Positions 25,947-34,582 of a stretch of 39,558 nucleotides of DNA are shown piece after piece (the stretch's first letter is position 1; the number at the start of each line of letters is the position of its first letter). The translations under genes and the position numbers were made by a program. The notes under the pieces were generated by a model. It was not told the DNA's origin. It saw only the letters and a list, made by a program, of their open reading frames with translations, and made no database searches. Source of the stretch: Bacillota bacterium (lineage in GTDB: Bacteria; Bacillota; Negativicutes; Sporomusales; Sporomusaceae); NCBI GenBank assembly GCA_023443285.1, contig JAEZVB010000049.1:1-39558 (forward strand). The letters are read 5' to 3'.

Positions 25947-25974
25947 AATATATGAACAGCGCTGGTAATATATG
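25944..25974. repeat. Two GGTAATATATG direct repeats, 20-base period
   Basis: The 11-mer GGTAATATATG occurs at 25944-25954 and 25964-25974, nine bases apart, between the divergent micro-ORF and nudF. A period of two helical turns fits a paired binding site. Read on the reverse strand, ACATATA (25975-25969), a 14-base spacer and CATATATT (25954-25947) also resemble a sigma-E promoter aimed at the micro-ORF. Confidence 0.5.
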
Positions 25975-25996
25975 TTAAAAAACAGGAGGTTATCAT

Positions 25997-26536
25997 ATGC
26001 CACATATCCATACAGATCTACATGAGAAACCAGTAAGCTCAGAACGCTTATTCGATGGAAAAGTTATCAATTTAAGGCGAGATACAGTTATTTTGCCTAA
26101 TGGGCGAAACTCAACACGGGAAGTAGTGGAGCACCCAGGAGCAGTCGCTGTTGTACCTATTACCAAAGACGGTAATATTATCCTTGTAAGGCAATTCCGT
26201 CACCCAATTCAACAGATCCTTCTGGAAGTACCTGCTGGTAAGCTTGATCCTGGTGAATCTGCTGAAAGCTGTGCCTTACGTGAATTAGCGGAAGAAACCG
26301 GCTTTACGGCCAACAAGTTGCACAAACTGACGTCCATGTATACTACTCCTGGATTTTCCAACGAAGTAATTCATATCTATCTCGCAGAAGACCTTGTTGA
26401 ATCAGATAAGCAGCCTGATGAAGACGAATTCATACATACAGAAATTCATACCCCCGAACAAATCAAGCAAATGATTAATAGCGGCGAACTATGCGATGCC
26501 AAAAGTTTAGTGGCACTTTGTTTGGCTGGAATATAA
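25997..26536 (+). CDS. nudF: ADP-ribose pyrophosphatase, NUDIX
   Basis: A 179-residue hydrolase cleaving ADP-ribose to AMP and ribose 5-phosphate. The full Nudix box is present (GKLDPGESAESCALRELAEE then TGF, about residues 82-104), with the conserved VRQFRHPI and EVPAGK before it. ATG follows ACAGGAGG. It matches NudF/YqkG and lies three bases before the EndoQ-like gene, so the pair is probably one transcript. Confidence 0.94.
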   Translation: MPHIHTDLHEKPVSSERLFDGKVINLRRDTVILPNGRNSTREVVEHPGAVAVVPITKDGNIILVRQFRHPIQQILLEVPAGKLDPGESAESCALRELAEETGFTANKLHKLTSMYTTPGFSNEVIHIYLAEDLVESDKQPDEDEFIHTEIHTPEQIKQMINSGELCDAKSLVALCLAGI

Positions 26537-26539
26537 GTA

Positions 26540-27724
26540 ATGTTTAATCAATATTTTACTGACCTGCACATTCATGTAGGCATGAGCCATACTGGTAAAT
26601 GGGTAAAAATTCCCACATCGCGCCAATTGACGGTCTGCAATATCTTAGAGGAAGCATCTGAACGCAAAGGAATGGATATTGTTGGTATTATTGATGCCTT
26701 ATCGCCCTTGGTACTTGCGGATTTACAGGTACTGATCGACCAAGGCTTGCTGGTTCCAGTTAGCAGTGGCGGTTATCTCTACCGTAATGCTCTGCTGCTT
26801 GTACTTGGCGCAGAGATAGAAACCCGAGAAGAAAACGGAGGTTTGGCGCATACACTGATATTCGTTCCTGATATTGGTACAATGACCGCATTCTCTACCT
26901 ATATGAGCCAATTTATCCGCAACATTTCTCTTAGTTCGCAAAATGCCCATATGCCGCTAAAACGGCTTATTGAGATTGGCAGTGGTTTTGATTCACTTAT
27001 TATTCCCGCCCATGTTTTTACTCCTCATAAGAGTCTTTATGGTGTATGCTGCAACCGTTTATCGCATATATTATCTGATCAAGTCATGAATAAAATAGCA
27101 GCAATTGAACTAGGACTAAGTGCGGATAGCAATCTGGCAGATAGAATCAGTGAATTAAGCAGCTTTACTTTTCTATCTAATTCTGATGCCCATTCACTCG
27201 ACAAAATAGCCCGTGAATACAATGTTTTTTCTTTGGAAGCGTTGTCATTTCAAGAAATAGCCAAAGCCTTATCCCGTAAGGATAACCGCAAAGTCAATGC
27301 CAACTATGGTCTTGACCCCCGTTTAGGGAAGTATCACCGAACTTTTTGTCAGCAATGCGGCTTTACTGATAGGGAAGGCCTTACAGCAAATAACTGTCCA
27401 AAATGCAGCAGCAATAAGTTAACTAAGGGAGTATTTGAACGAATTACTGAAATTGCTGATTACACTGAACCTCTTCACCCTGCACACCGTCCAGAGTATT
27501 GCTATCAAATCCCATTAGAATTTATTCCAGGCGTAGGCAAAAAAGTTATGGCTAAACTGCTGGCAGCATTTGAAACAGAAATGAATATTATTCATTACAC
27601 TACCTATGAGGCTTTAGCCAGAATAACCGGTGATAAAATTGCTAGTTACATTATGAAAGCGCGTATTGGAACTACCTCAATTAGCGCTGGCGGCGGCGGT
27701 ATTTATGGCCGCATTAAAATATAG
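26540..27724 (+). CDS. Endonuclease Q-like PHP-domain protein
   Basis: A 394-residue protein. The N-terminal PHP metallo-hydrolase domain begins YFTDLHIHVG (HxH motif) and includes SNSDAHS near residue 215. A four-Cys zinc finger follows (CQQCG...CPKCS, about residues 271-295), then a helix-hairpin-helix segment (IPGVGKKVMAKLL). This domain order matches EndoQ, which nicks DNA 5' of deaminated bases. The activity here is inferred from family only. Confidence 0.83.
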   Translation: MFNQYFTDLHIHVGMSHTGKWVKIPTSRQLTVCNILEEASERKGMDIVGIIDALSPLVLADLQVLIDQGLLVPVSSGGYLYRNALLLVLGAEIETREENGGLAHTLIFVPDIGTMTAFSTYMSQFIRNISLSSQNAHMPLKRLIEIGSGFDSLIIPAHVFTPHKSLYGVCCNRLSHILSDQVMNKIAAIELGLSADSNLADRISELSSFTFLSNSDAHSLDKIAREYNVFSLEALSFQEIAKALSRKDNRKVNANYGLDPRLGKYHRTFCQQCGFTDREGLTANNCPKCSSNKLTKGVFERITEIADYTEPLHPAHRPEYCYQIPLEFIPGVGKKVMAKLLAAFETEMNIIHYTTYEALARITGDKIASYIMKARIGTTSISAGGGGIYGRIKI

Positions 27725-27793
27725 TGGACAAATTGGTCTAAACAGTTTTAGCAAAACATATATTGTAGCAGGTACTGGCTGGGAGGTACATGT

Positions 27794-28432
27794 ATGCTAA
27801 AACTTCTTCGCAAAAATGCCGCTGATTATGTTCGCGCGAATATTGTAGCGTATTTTTTTATGATACTGATCTTTATCATTGGAATAGTCATTGGCGCAAT
27901 GGCTGTAAGAACACTGCCTGAAGACCAAAAAGTAGAACTTGTCAGCTACTTACAAGTATTCTTGCAGGGATTGGCCGAACAGCCAGTGGGCATCGGTGAT
28001 ACCTCTTCGCTGCTCACTAGCACAATATGGAATAACTGCAAAATAATAACTATTATGTGGTTGTTAGGTTTTACCATTGTTGGCATACCGTTTGTCCTAT
28101 TTTTGGTATGTCTCCGCGGCTTTGTCATTGGGTTTACTGTTGGTTTTCTAGTTAATGAATATGTAATGAAAGGGTTACTGTTTGCCATTGTTGCAGTTTT
28201 GCCGCACAATTTTTTAGCAATACCCGCTATTTTAGCAACCGGGGTAGCAGCAACAACTTTTTCGTTAATGTTAGTCAGGCGTAAACATAAAAATAAAGAT
28301 AATCTTTTTTACAACTCCATCGCCTATTCAATACTTTGTTTTATTATGATGATGATTATGCTGGTCGCAGCCCTAATAGAAGTATATGTTTCGCCGGTTT
28401 TTATGAAAACTGTAGCACAATATATCCATTAA
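27794..28432 (+). CDS. spoIIM: Stage II sporulation protein M
   Basis: A 212-residue polytopic membrane protein (five or so helices; first at about residues 17-38). In Bacillus SpoIIM forms the DMP complex with SpoIID and SpoIIP, which remodels septal peptidoglycan for engulfment. The FVLFLVCLRGFVIGFTVGFL segment is characteristic. ATG follows TGGGAGG. spoIID and spoIIP are not in the window. The order nudF, spoIIM, xerD, deoB matches Bacillus. Confidence 0.93.
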   Translation: MLKLLRKNAADYVRANIVAYFFMILIFIIGIVIGAMAVRTLPEDQKVELVSYLQVFLQGLAEQPVGIGDTSSLLTSTIWNNCKIITIMWLLGFTIVGIPFVLFLVCLRGFVIGFTVGFLVNEYVMKGLLFAIVAVLPHNFLAIPAILATGVAATTFSLMLVRRKHKNKDNLFYNSIAYSILCFIMMMIMLVAALIEVYVSPVFMKTVAQYIH

Positions 28433-28465
28433 GCTAAAGGCTGACAAGCATCTTAGCTTTTTTTT
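28431..28465 (+). terminator. Intrinsic terminator after spoIIM
   Basis: AAGCTAA (28431-28437) pairs with TTAGCTT (28453-28459) and eight T run from 28458. The stem starts in the spoIIM stop codon. The rest of the 152-base gap holds nothing I can name. Confidence 0.82.
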
Positions 28466-28584
28466 AGCCTTATTTCATATCTTGAGTTTTCAAAATACGA
28501 ATAAACCTCCTATTGAGTGAATATGTATAGTATTAAGTTAAGCCAGAGCCAAAAAGATTTACGGTGGGAGGGAAGTAATAACAT

Positions 28585-28809
28585 ATGGTAATTACATTTT
28601 CTTGGCAAACTATCCTTAAACGCTCTAAGTTATGTATTAAAATACTCTTAATAACGCTTATTATTTTCTATATTCTACCACAATTACTAACTATACTTTG
28701 GGAGTGTACTAACCCTGGTTTAAAAATACGCGACCAACATTTATTAGATAAACCTTTACGGGTTATGGCCACTGCCACTATAGTCGACCATTCATATGTC
28801 ATAAATTAG
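28585..28809 (+). CDS. Small membrane protein at the yqzK position
   Basis: A 74-residue protein with a basic N-terminus, one long hydrophobic helix (about residues 17-38) and a short polar C-terminal part. The site GGTGGGAGG precedes the ATG. In Bacillus a similar small membrane protein, YqzK (DUF4227), lies between spoIIM/fur and xerD, so this is a positional equivalent. Sequence likeness to DUF4227 was not tested. Fur is absent here. Confidence 0.65.
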   Translation: MVITFSWQTILKRSKLCIKILLITLIIFYILPQLLTILWECTNPGLKIRDQHLLDKPLRVMATATIVDHSYVIN

Positions 28810-28832
28810 CATTTCTTTCAAATAAATGCTAA
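28806..28832 (+). terminator. Weak hairpin at the end of the small membrane gene
   Basis: TTAGCATTT (28806-28814) pairs with AAATGCTAA (28824-28832) over a nine-base loop, overlapping the stop codon. No T-tract follows, so termination would be inefficient. The rest of the gap to xerD shows no clear promoter. Confidence 0.35.
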
Positions 28833-28961
28833 AACTTTACAAAACATAGTTAGACAAATAAAGGAAAAGTAAACTTCATGTTGAATTAATAAATAACCAA
28901 GTTTAGATATTTTCCCCAAGTTGGCCAGAAATCTGGGAAGAAAAAAGGGTGGTTAAAGCAA

Positions 28962-29849
28962 ATGGAATCTTATGTCAATGATTTTATTAACTATCTTGCA
29001 GTTGAGCGCGGTTTAGCTCAAAATACATTAGAATCCTATGGGCGGGATTTAAGGCAGTTTCATTCATTTTTGCAAAATAGTCAATTAGATTTTTTACAAA
29101 ATTCGAACCGTGATACCATCCTCAGTTATCTTAACAATCTTCAAGTCAAAGGGCGCGCTGTTTCCACAATATCACGCAATCTTGCTGCGATAAAATCATT
29201 TTACCAATACCTTGTCCGCGAGCGTCACCTCGAAAAAGACCCAGCTGTTAATTTAGAATCACCAAAACTAGAAAAAAAGCTGCCAAAGATTCTTAGCATT
29301 GCTGAAGTGGAAGAGTTATTAAAACAACCCAACACTTTTCAACCTACTGGCCTAAGGGATAAAGCCATGCTGGAATTATTATATGCTACCGGGATCAGAG
29401 TTTCAGAGCTGATCAATCTAAATATATCAGATGTTAATCTTGATATGGGATATATCAAATGTTATGGTAAAGGTGCGAAGGAGCGGATTGTGCCACTAGG
29501 GTCTATCGCTGCTAAATGTGTGCAAGAATACACAAACAAAGGCCGTTCTAAATTGGTACGAACTTATGAAGAATCCTCTTTATTTGTCAACCATCACGGT
29601 AACAGGCTTACCCGGCAGGGTTTCTGGAAAATTATCAAAAAGTATGCGTTTGATGCTAATATCACGAAAGATATTACGCCTCATACACTGAGACATTCTT
29701 TTGCCACCCACTTATTAGAAAATGGCGCAGATTTGCGGTCTGTTCAGGAAATGCTTGGTCATGCTGATATATCAACAACCCAGATTTATACTCATGTAAC
29801 GAAAAATCATCTGAAAGAAGTTTATGATAAAACCCATCCTCGCGCATAA
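28962..29849 (+). CDS. xerD: Tyrosine recombinase XerD
   Basis: A 295-residue recombinase that with XerC resolves chromosome dimers at dif. The N-terminal SAM-like core-binding domain spans residues 1-90. The catalytic domain has Arg in ATGIRVSEL, Lys in GKGAKER, HTLRHSFATHLL (His-x-x-Arg), GHADIS and the nucleophile Tyr in TQIYTHV. No phage or integron context is present, and synteny with deoB supports the housekeeping enzyme (RipX in Bacillus). Confidence 0.93.
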   Translation: MESYVNDFINYLAVERGLAQNTLESYGRDLRQFHSFLQNSQLDFLQNSNRDTILSYLNNLQVKGRAVSTISRNLAAIKSFYQYLVRERHLEKDPAVNLESPKLEKKLPKILSIAEVEELLKQPNTFQPTGLRDKAMLELLYATGIRVSELINLNISDVNLDMGYIKCYGKGAKERIVPLGSIAAKCVQEYTNKGRSKLVRTYEESSLFVNHHGNRLTRQGFWKIIKKYAFDANITKDITPHTLRHSFATHLLENGADLRSVQEMLGHADISTTQIYTHVTKNHLKEVYDKTHPRA

Positions 29850-29885
29850 TAGTAATATATATATTTTACAGAGGAGCTATAAATT

Positions 29886-31070
29886 TTGTTTAAAAGAATA
29901 TTTGTGATTGTACTTGACAGTGTAGGAATTGGAGCAATGCCTGATGCCTCCCATTATGGCGATACTGGGGCTAATACGCTGGTACATATTGCTAAATATA
30001 AGGGCGGGCTTACTTTGCCGGTATTAGCCAGCATGGGGTTAGGATTGATTGAACCCATTGCTGGTATTCCGGAGGTTTCCCGTCCTCTTGCTGCGTTCGG
30101 GAAGATGGCAGAACTCTCTAAAGGTAAAGATACTACAAGTGGCCATTGGGAATTAGCCGGTTGTCCACTGTTTACCGCTTTTCCTGTGTACCCAAATGGG
30201 TTTCCCCCTGAAGTCATTGATAAATTTACAGCTTATACTGGATTACAGGTTTTGGGTAATAAAGCAGCCTCAGGTACAGAAATCATTGTCGAACTAGGCA
30301 AAAAACATTTTCGTACAGGTAAACCAATCGTATATACTTCAGCAGATAGTGTTTTCCAAATCGCTGCCCATGAAGAAGTAATTCCCTTGGAACGCTTATA
30401 TGAAATATGTAAAATCACCAGAGAAAAAGTATGTATTGGTGATCATGCGGTAGGTCGGATTATTGCCAGACCTTTTATTGGTAAACCAGGAAGCTTTACG
30501 CGTACTGCTAACCGCCATGACTACAGTGTACTGCCGCCAACCCCAACCGTACTGGATATGATGAAGCAGGCTGGACGCAGGGTAATTGGCATTGGTAAAA
30601 TTGCGGACATCTATGCCAATCAGGGCTTAACCCAGTCTTATCCAACCAAATCAAATAAACAAGGTATGAAAATTATTACCGACCTAGCCCAAGGCAATCT
30701 GGACGCGGGGCTAATTATGTCCAACCTGGTCGAATTCGATAGTCTGTATGGACATCGTAATGATGCAATTGGCTATGCTCAGGCTCTGGAGGAATTTGAT
30801 AAAGACTTGGTAAATCTCCTACCCAGACTCAGGGAAGATGATTTATTAGTAATTACTGCCGACCATGGCTGTGATCCCACAATGGCCGGTACCGATCATA
30901 CCAGAGAATATGTGCCCCTATTAGCTTATCATCACCAATTAGCAGAAAAGGGGCAAATTAATTTGGGCATCCGCTCGACATTTGCCGACCTGGGAGCAAC
31001 TATCGCTGATAATTTTGCTTTGCCTGCGCTACCGTACGGCCAAAGTTTTTTAAAAAATTTATTGAGGTGA
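29886..31070 (+). CDS. deoB: Phosphopentomutase
   Basis: A 394-residue enzyme interconverting (deoxy)ribose 1- and 5-phosphates in nucleoside salvage. Metal-binding motifs DSVGIGAMPD at the N-terminus, and ADHGCDP and TDHTREYVPLL near the C-terminus, are intact. TTG 29886 is the start, with AGAGGAGC ten or so bases upstream. It lies seven bases before the pdp gene, forming a salvage pair. Confidence 0.96.
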   Translation: MFKRIFVIVLDSVGIGAMPDASHYGDTGANTLVHIAKYKGGLTLPVLASMGLGLIEPIAGIPEVSRPLAAFGKMAELSKGKDTTSGHWELAGCPLFTAFPVYPNGFPPEVIDKFTAYTGLQVLGNKAASGTEIIVELGKKHFRTGKPIVYTSADSVFQIAAHEEVIPLERLYEICKITREKVCIGDHAVGRIIARPFIGKPGSFTRTANRHDYSVLPPTPTVLDMMKQAGRRVIGIGKIADIYANQGLTQSYPTKSNKQGMKIITDLAQGNLDAGLIMSNLVEFDSLYGHRNDAIGYAQALEEFDKDLVNLLPRLREDDLLVITADHGCDPTMAGTDHTREYVPLLAYHHQLAEKGQINLGIRSTFADLGATIADNFALPALPYGQSFLKNLLR

Positions 31071-31077
31071 ATACATA

Positions 31078-32406
31078 TTGCGGGCAGCAGATATAATTGC
31101 AAAAAAACGCGACGGAATAGAACTTACGAATTATGAAATTGAGTGGTTAATAAAATCATATACAAGTAATGAAATACCAGACTATCAGATGGCTGCTTGG
31201 CTTATGGCTGTCTTTTTTAAAGGCATGACCGACAGTGAGACGGCCTCGCTTACCATGGCAATGGCGGCTTCCGGAGAAATGGTTGATCTTACCCAAATAC
31301 CAGGAGTAAAGGTGGACAAGCATAGCACTGGCGGGGTAGGTGATACAACTACACTGGTACTTGCCCCACTTGTGGCTGCTGCCGGAGTACCAGTGGCCAA
31401 GATGTCAGGGCGGGGGTTAGGTTTTACTGGTGGTACCATTGATAAATTGGAATCCATCCCCGGCTTTAATACTACCTTGGATCATCATAAGTTTATATCT
31501 AATTTGCAAACACACAATATTGCGTTAACCGGCCAGTCAGCCGCTATCGCACCTGCCGATGGTAAGCTCTACGCACTCCGCGATGTTACGGCTACGGTGG
31601 AAAGTATACCTCTTATTGCCTCGTCGATAATGAGTAAAAAAATTGCATCAGGTGCAGATAAAATTGTCTTAGATGTCAAAGTTGGCAATGGCGCTTTTAT
31701 GAAAAATATATCAGAAGCCATTCAATTAGCGAAAGCCATGGTTCGTATTGGAGAGCTAGTTAACCGTGATACTGTGGCCGTATTAACTAGTATGGAACAG
31801 CCTTTGGGTATGGCAGTTGGCAATAGCCTTGAGATTAAGGAAGCGATTAAACTTTTGTCAGGACAAGGAGAGTCGTCGCTTAAGGAAGTTTGTCTAACCC
31901 TTGGCTCACATATGCTGGTGTTAGGCGGTAAAGCGCAAACCACGAAAGAGGGATCAAGACAGTTAACTACCTTGATCGATAACAAGCAGGCCTTGTCCAA
32001 GTTTGCCGAATTTATTACCGCTCAAGGCGGTGATGCGGCAATCTTGCATGATGATGCCAGATTGCCCCAGGCCTCCTATATGCTAGAAGTTAGAAGTGCT
32101 AAGCAAGGTTATATTACTGCAATTAGTGCTGCGCAAGTTGGCTACGCCGCCATGCGGCTAGGAGCTGGCAGGGAATATAAAGGGCAGGAAATTGACTTGG
32201 CTGCAGGTGTAGTTATGCAGTGCCAGGTAGGTCAATCCGTCACATGCGGCCAGTTACTTGCAACCATCTATACGAATGATGAGTTAAAACTTAAAGATGC
32301 TGACTTAACAATAAAGCAAGCTGTTAGTATTGAAGCCCAGCCTGCTGTTTCACCGCCACTGATATTAGGATTAGTTGATAAAAATGGATTCCACAATGAC
32401 TGGTAA
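31078..32406 (+). CDS. pdp: Pyrimidine-nucleoside (thymidine) phosphorylase
   Basis: A 442-residue homodimeric enzyme splitting thymidine or uridine into base and sugar 1-phosphate, which DeoB then isomerises. KHSTGGVGDTTTLVLAPLVA and KMSGRGLGFTGGTIDKLESI are the phosphate- and substrate-binding segments. TTG 31078 follows TTGAGGTG. Bacillus has a purine phosphorylase at this position (pupG), so the gene content differs though the pathway is the same. Confidence 0.93.
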   Translation: MRAADIIAKKRDGIELTNYEIEWLIKSYTSNEIPDYQMAAWLMAVFFKGMTDSETASLTMAMAASGEMVDLTQIPGVKVDKHSTGGVGDTTTLVLAPLVAAAGVPVAKMSGRGLGFTGGTIDKLESIPGFNTTLDHHKFISNLQTHNIALTGQSAAIAPADGKLYALRDVTATVESIPLIASSIMSKKIASGADKIVLDVKVGNGAFMKNISEAIQLAKAMVRIGELVNRDTVAVLTSMEQPLGMAVGNSLEIKEAIKLLSGQGESSLKEVCLTLGSHMLVLGGKAQTTKEGSRQLTTLIDNKQALSKFAEFITAQGGDAAILHDDARLPQASYMLEVRSAKQGYITAISAAQVGYAAMRLGAGREYKGQEIDLAAGVVMQCQVGQSVTCGQLLATIYTNDELKLKDADLTIKQAVSIEAQPAVSPPLILGLVDKNGFHNDW

Positions 32407-32423
32407 CTACCAGTCATTTTTTT
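32395..32423 (+). terminator. Intrinsic terminator overlapping the pdp stop
   Basis: AATGACTGGTA (32395-32405) and TACCAGTCATT (32408-32418) form an eleven-pair stem with the stop codon at its tip. Seven T follow from 32417. Confidence 0.9.
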
Positions 32424-32435
32424 ATTCAAAATCTA

Positions 32436-32465
32436 GTTTAAGCTGTTTTTAATCCGGGAAACATA
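32436..32465 (+). promoter_or_regulatory. Candidate sigma-F promoter for dacF
   Basis: GTTTA (32436-32440), a 15-base spacer and GGGAAACATA (32456-32465) resemble the sigma-F elements GYWTA and GGnrAnAnTw, with one mismatch and a spacer one base short. dacF is sigma-F-controlled in Bacillus. Confidence 0.4.
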
Positions 32466-32490
32466 GATTCAAAAGAAAGGAGTGTTATAA

Positions 32491-33657
32491 TTGGTTCGAA
32501 AAATTACACTGGTAACATTAATACTATTCACCGTAACAGTTACATCAGCCTTAGGCGCTACTGTAGCGCCAGCAAAACCGTCATCCAATGCCCATTTGCA
32601 GACTAGTGCTGTATCTGCTGTACTCATGGATGAAAATGGAACAATTCTTTTTGAGAAAGATGCGCATAAGCGGTTGCCGCCAGCTAGTGTAACCAAAATT
32701 ATGACTTTACTACTAGCGGTTGAAGCGGTTGAACAAGGTCGGATCAATCTCGTAGATCAAGTGTATACCAGTGAAACCGCCTGGCGTCAGGGCGGTTCAC
32801 AAATTTGGCTGGAGCCTGGCGAACAGATGACAGTTAAAGATATGTTGTCAGCTATAGCAATAGTTAGTGCTAACGATGCTGCCGTAGCACTTATGGAACA
32901 TATCTACGGAAATGAACAAGCAGCTGTTGAAGCCATGAATAAACGTGCTGAGTCACTAGGGCTTTCTGATACTCATTTTAACAATGTGAATGGATTACCA
33001 ACAACTGATCACTATATGAGTGCTTATGATGCTGCGCTAATTGCCAAGGAGGCTATTACTCATCCTTTGTATATGGACATGTGCGGCATTAAAGAGGCAT
33101 GGCTGCGTGACGGTAAGAACTGGCTTGTTAATACCAATAAACTTTTATGGTGGTATAAAGGAGGCGATGGCTTAAAAACTGGCTGGACGGAAGAAGCAAA
33201 ATACTGTTTTGTCGGCACAGCCAAACGGGATGGTCTTCGGCTTATTTCTTCAGTATTTGCGACACCTGAGCCACGATCACATCTCAGAGAAAGCATGAAA
33301 CTGCTTGATTGGGGATTTGCTAACTTTGCCGCTGTACCTATTGTAAATCAGGGCACCGTAGTAGAACGGCTAAAAGTAAGCAAAGGTGTTGAAAAGGAAA
33401 TTCAACTCATTGCCGCTCAGGACTTAAACTTGATCGTCCCCAAAGGGCAAAACAAAAATTTGCAAAAAAAGATAGTTGCTGATTCAAGTGTTAATGCACC
33501 GATAGTCGAAGGCCAAAAATGCGGGGAACTTGTCGTAATCAAAGATGGTAAAGAAGTAGGTAAAGTTGACTTGATCGCGGAGAAATCTGTTCCTAAGGCT
33601 GGTTTGATGCGGATTTTTCAGAGTATGATCACCAACATGTTTACTATATTTAATTAG
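32491..33657 (+). CDS. dacF: D-alanyl-D-alanine carboxypeptidase (DacF-type)
   Basis: A 388-residue penicillin-binding carboxypeptidase trimming peptidoglycan side chains. An N-terminal signal peptide (about residues 1-22) is followed by the catalytic motifs PPASVTK (SxxK), SAND (SxN) and LKTGWT (KTG). A C-terminal beta domain and an amphipathic tail (LMRIFQSMITNMFTIF) hold it at the membrane. TTG 32491 follows AAAGGAGTG. The position before spoIIAA is conserved. Confidence 0.94.
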   Translation: MVRKITLVTLILFTVTVTSALGATVAPAKPSSNAHLQTSAVSAVLMDENGTILFEKDAHKRLPPASVTKIMTLLLAVEAVEQGRINLVDQVYTSETAWRQGGSQIWLEPGEQMTVKDMLSAIAIVSANDAAVALMEHIYGNEQAAVEAMNKRAESLGLSDTHFNNVNGLPTTDHYMSAYDAALIAKEAITHPLYMDMCGIKEAWLRDGKNWLVNTNKLLWWYKGGDGLKTGWTEEAKYCFVGTAKRDGLRLISSVFATPEPRSHLRESMKLLDWGFANFAAVPIVNQGTVVERLKVSKGVEKEIQLIAAQDLNLIVPKGQNKNLQKKIVADSSVNAPIVEGQKCGELVVIKDGKEVGKVDLIAEKSVPKAGLMRIFQSMITNMFTIFN

Positions 33658-33676
33658 ATCAATATACTGGTTATTA

Positions 33677-33707
33677 AAAACTGCGGAAATTTTCCGCAGT
33701 TTTTTTT
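33677..33707 (+). terminator. Intrinsic terminator after dacF
   Basis: CTGCGGAA (33681-33688) pairs with TTCCGCAG (33692-33699), with flanking A and T runs lengthening the stem and eight T from 33700. It separates dacF from spoIIA, which in Bacillus are partly co-transcribed. Confidence 0.92.
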
Positions 33708-33715
33708 GTTATTTT

Positions 33716-33743
33716 GCAGGAAAATATTTCCTTTTTATCGAAG
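33716..33743 (+). promoter_or_regulatory. Sigma-H-type promoter for spoIIAA-spoIIAB-sigF
   Basis: GCAGGAAAA (33716-33724) matches the sigma-H -35 RnAGGAWWW exactly. A 12-base spacer leads to ATCGAAG (33737-33743), one base from RnnGAAT. TATCGAA over the -10 is one base from a Spo0A box. The Bacillus spoIIA operon is under sigma-H and Spo0A. Confidence 0.65.
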
Positions 33744-33775
33744 TGGTATATATACTGTTATCTTAGGAGGTTATA

Positions 33776-34114
33776 TTGTTGAAAGTCGTTACATTTATGA
33801 AGCAAGGCATCCTAGTTGTAAGGCTTGAGGGTGAGTTGGATGTTTGTGGGGCTAACGAATTTCGCACTTCAGTTGATGATGCACTTGATATAACTGGTGC
33901 CAAACATCTCTTACTTAATATGCAAGGAGTAAGTTTTATTGATAGTTCAGGACTAGGCGTTGTTCTTGGACGGTATAAGCGTATTGCTCAACATGGAGGC
34001 AAATTACTTGTCGTTCATCTTGAGCCACAAGTAAAACGTATATTTGAATTAGCCGGCTTAATGAAAATATTGACAATTTATCAATCAGAAGAGCACGCAT
34101 TAGATTTACTATAA
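33776..34114 (+). CDS. spoIIAA: Anti-sigma-F factor antagonist SpoIIAA
   Basis: A 112-residue STAS-domain protein that, when unphosphorylated, releases sigma-F from SpoIIAB. The phosphorylation site is the first Ser of FIDSSGLGV (about residue 57). A TTG at 33776 or the next TTG at 33779 is the start, with TTAGGAGG upstream; 33779 has the better spacing. It is first of three genes with short gaps. Confidence 0.95.
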   Translation: MLKVVTFMKQGILVVRLEGELDVCGANEFRTSVDDALDITGAKHLLLNMQGVSFIDSSGLGVVLGRYKRIAQHGGKLLVVHLEPQVKRIFELAGLMKILTIYQSEEHALDLL

Positions 34115-34126
34115 GGAGGCTTACGA

Positions 34127-34573
34127 ATGGAAATACAGATAAAAAATCAAGTAAAGCTCTCAATTCTAAGTATCAATGAAAATGTGAGCTTTGCCAGAGC
34201 GGCTAGCGCCGCTTTTGCGGCACAAGTAGATTTGACGCTTACGGAAATTGACGAAATTAAGGTTGCAGTTTCAGAAGCGATATCTAATTCGGTCATTCAC
34301 GGTTATAGCGGCTATACCCATAAGGAAAATTATATTGAATTAATAATGAACTTATATCAGGATAAACTTGAATTTATCATAACAGATTATGGACGGGGAA
34401 TTGCTAATGTAGAAGAAGCAAGACAGCCTTCATTTTCCAGTGATCCTGAACGTATGGGACTTGGGTTTGTATTTATGGACTCATTTATGGATGAACTGGA
34501 GGTTATATCTGAACTCGGACAGGGTACAACCGTGAAAATGGTTAAAACGATTGTACCGACTGTAGAGCATTAG
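34127..34573 (+). CDS. spoIIAB: Anti-sigma-F factor and kinase SpoIIAB
   Basis: A 148-residue GHKL-fold protein that binds sigma-F and phosphorylates SpoIIAA. The N box EAISNSVIHGY, G1 box DYGRGI and G2 region MGLGFVFM are intact. ATG follows TAAGGAGG by seven bases. sigF follows immediately on its stop codon. Confidence 0.96.
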   Translation: MEIQIKNQVKLSILSINENVSFARAASAAFAAQVDLTLTEIDEIKVAVSEAISNSVIHGYSGYTHKENYIELIMNLYQDKLEFIITDYGRGIANVEEARQPSFSSDPERMGLGFVFMDSFMDELEVISELGQGTTVKMVKTIVPTVEH

Positions 34574-34582
34574 GTGAAGAAG

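Noticed and set aside
25997..26536. MutT-type 8-oxo-dGTP hydrolase instead of NudF
   Set aside because: The sequence around the Nudix box (VRQFRHPI, EVPAGKLDPGE) and the operon place fit ADP-ribose pyrophosphatase better.
28524..28592. 22-codon frame upstream of the small membrane gene
   Set aside because: No ribosome site, and it overlaps the leader and start of the real gene.
28962..29849. Integrase of a mobile element
   Set aside because: No att repeats, phage genes or tRNA nearby; length, motifs and the deoB neighbour fit housekeeping XerD.
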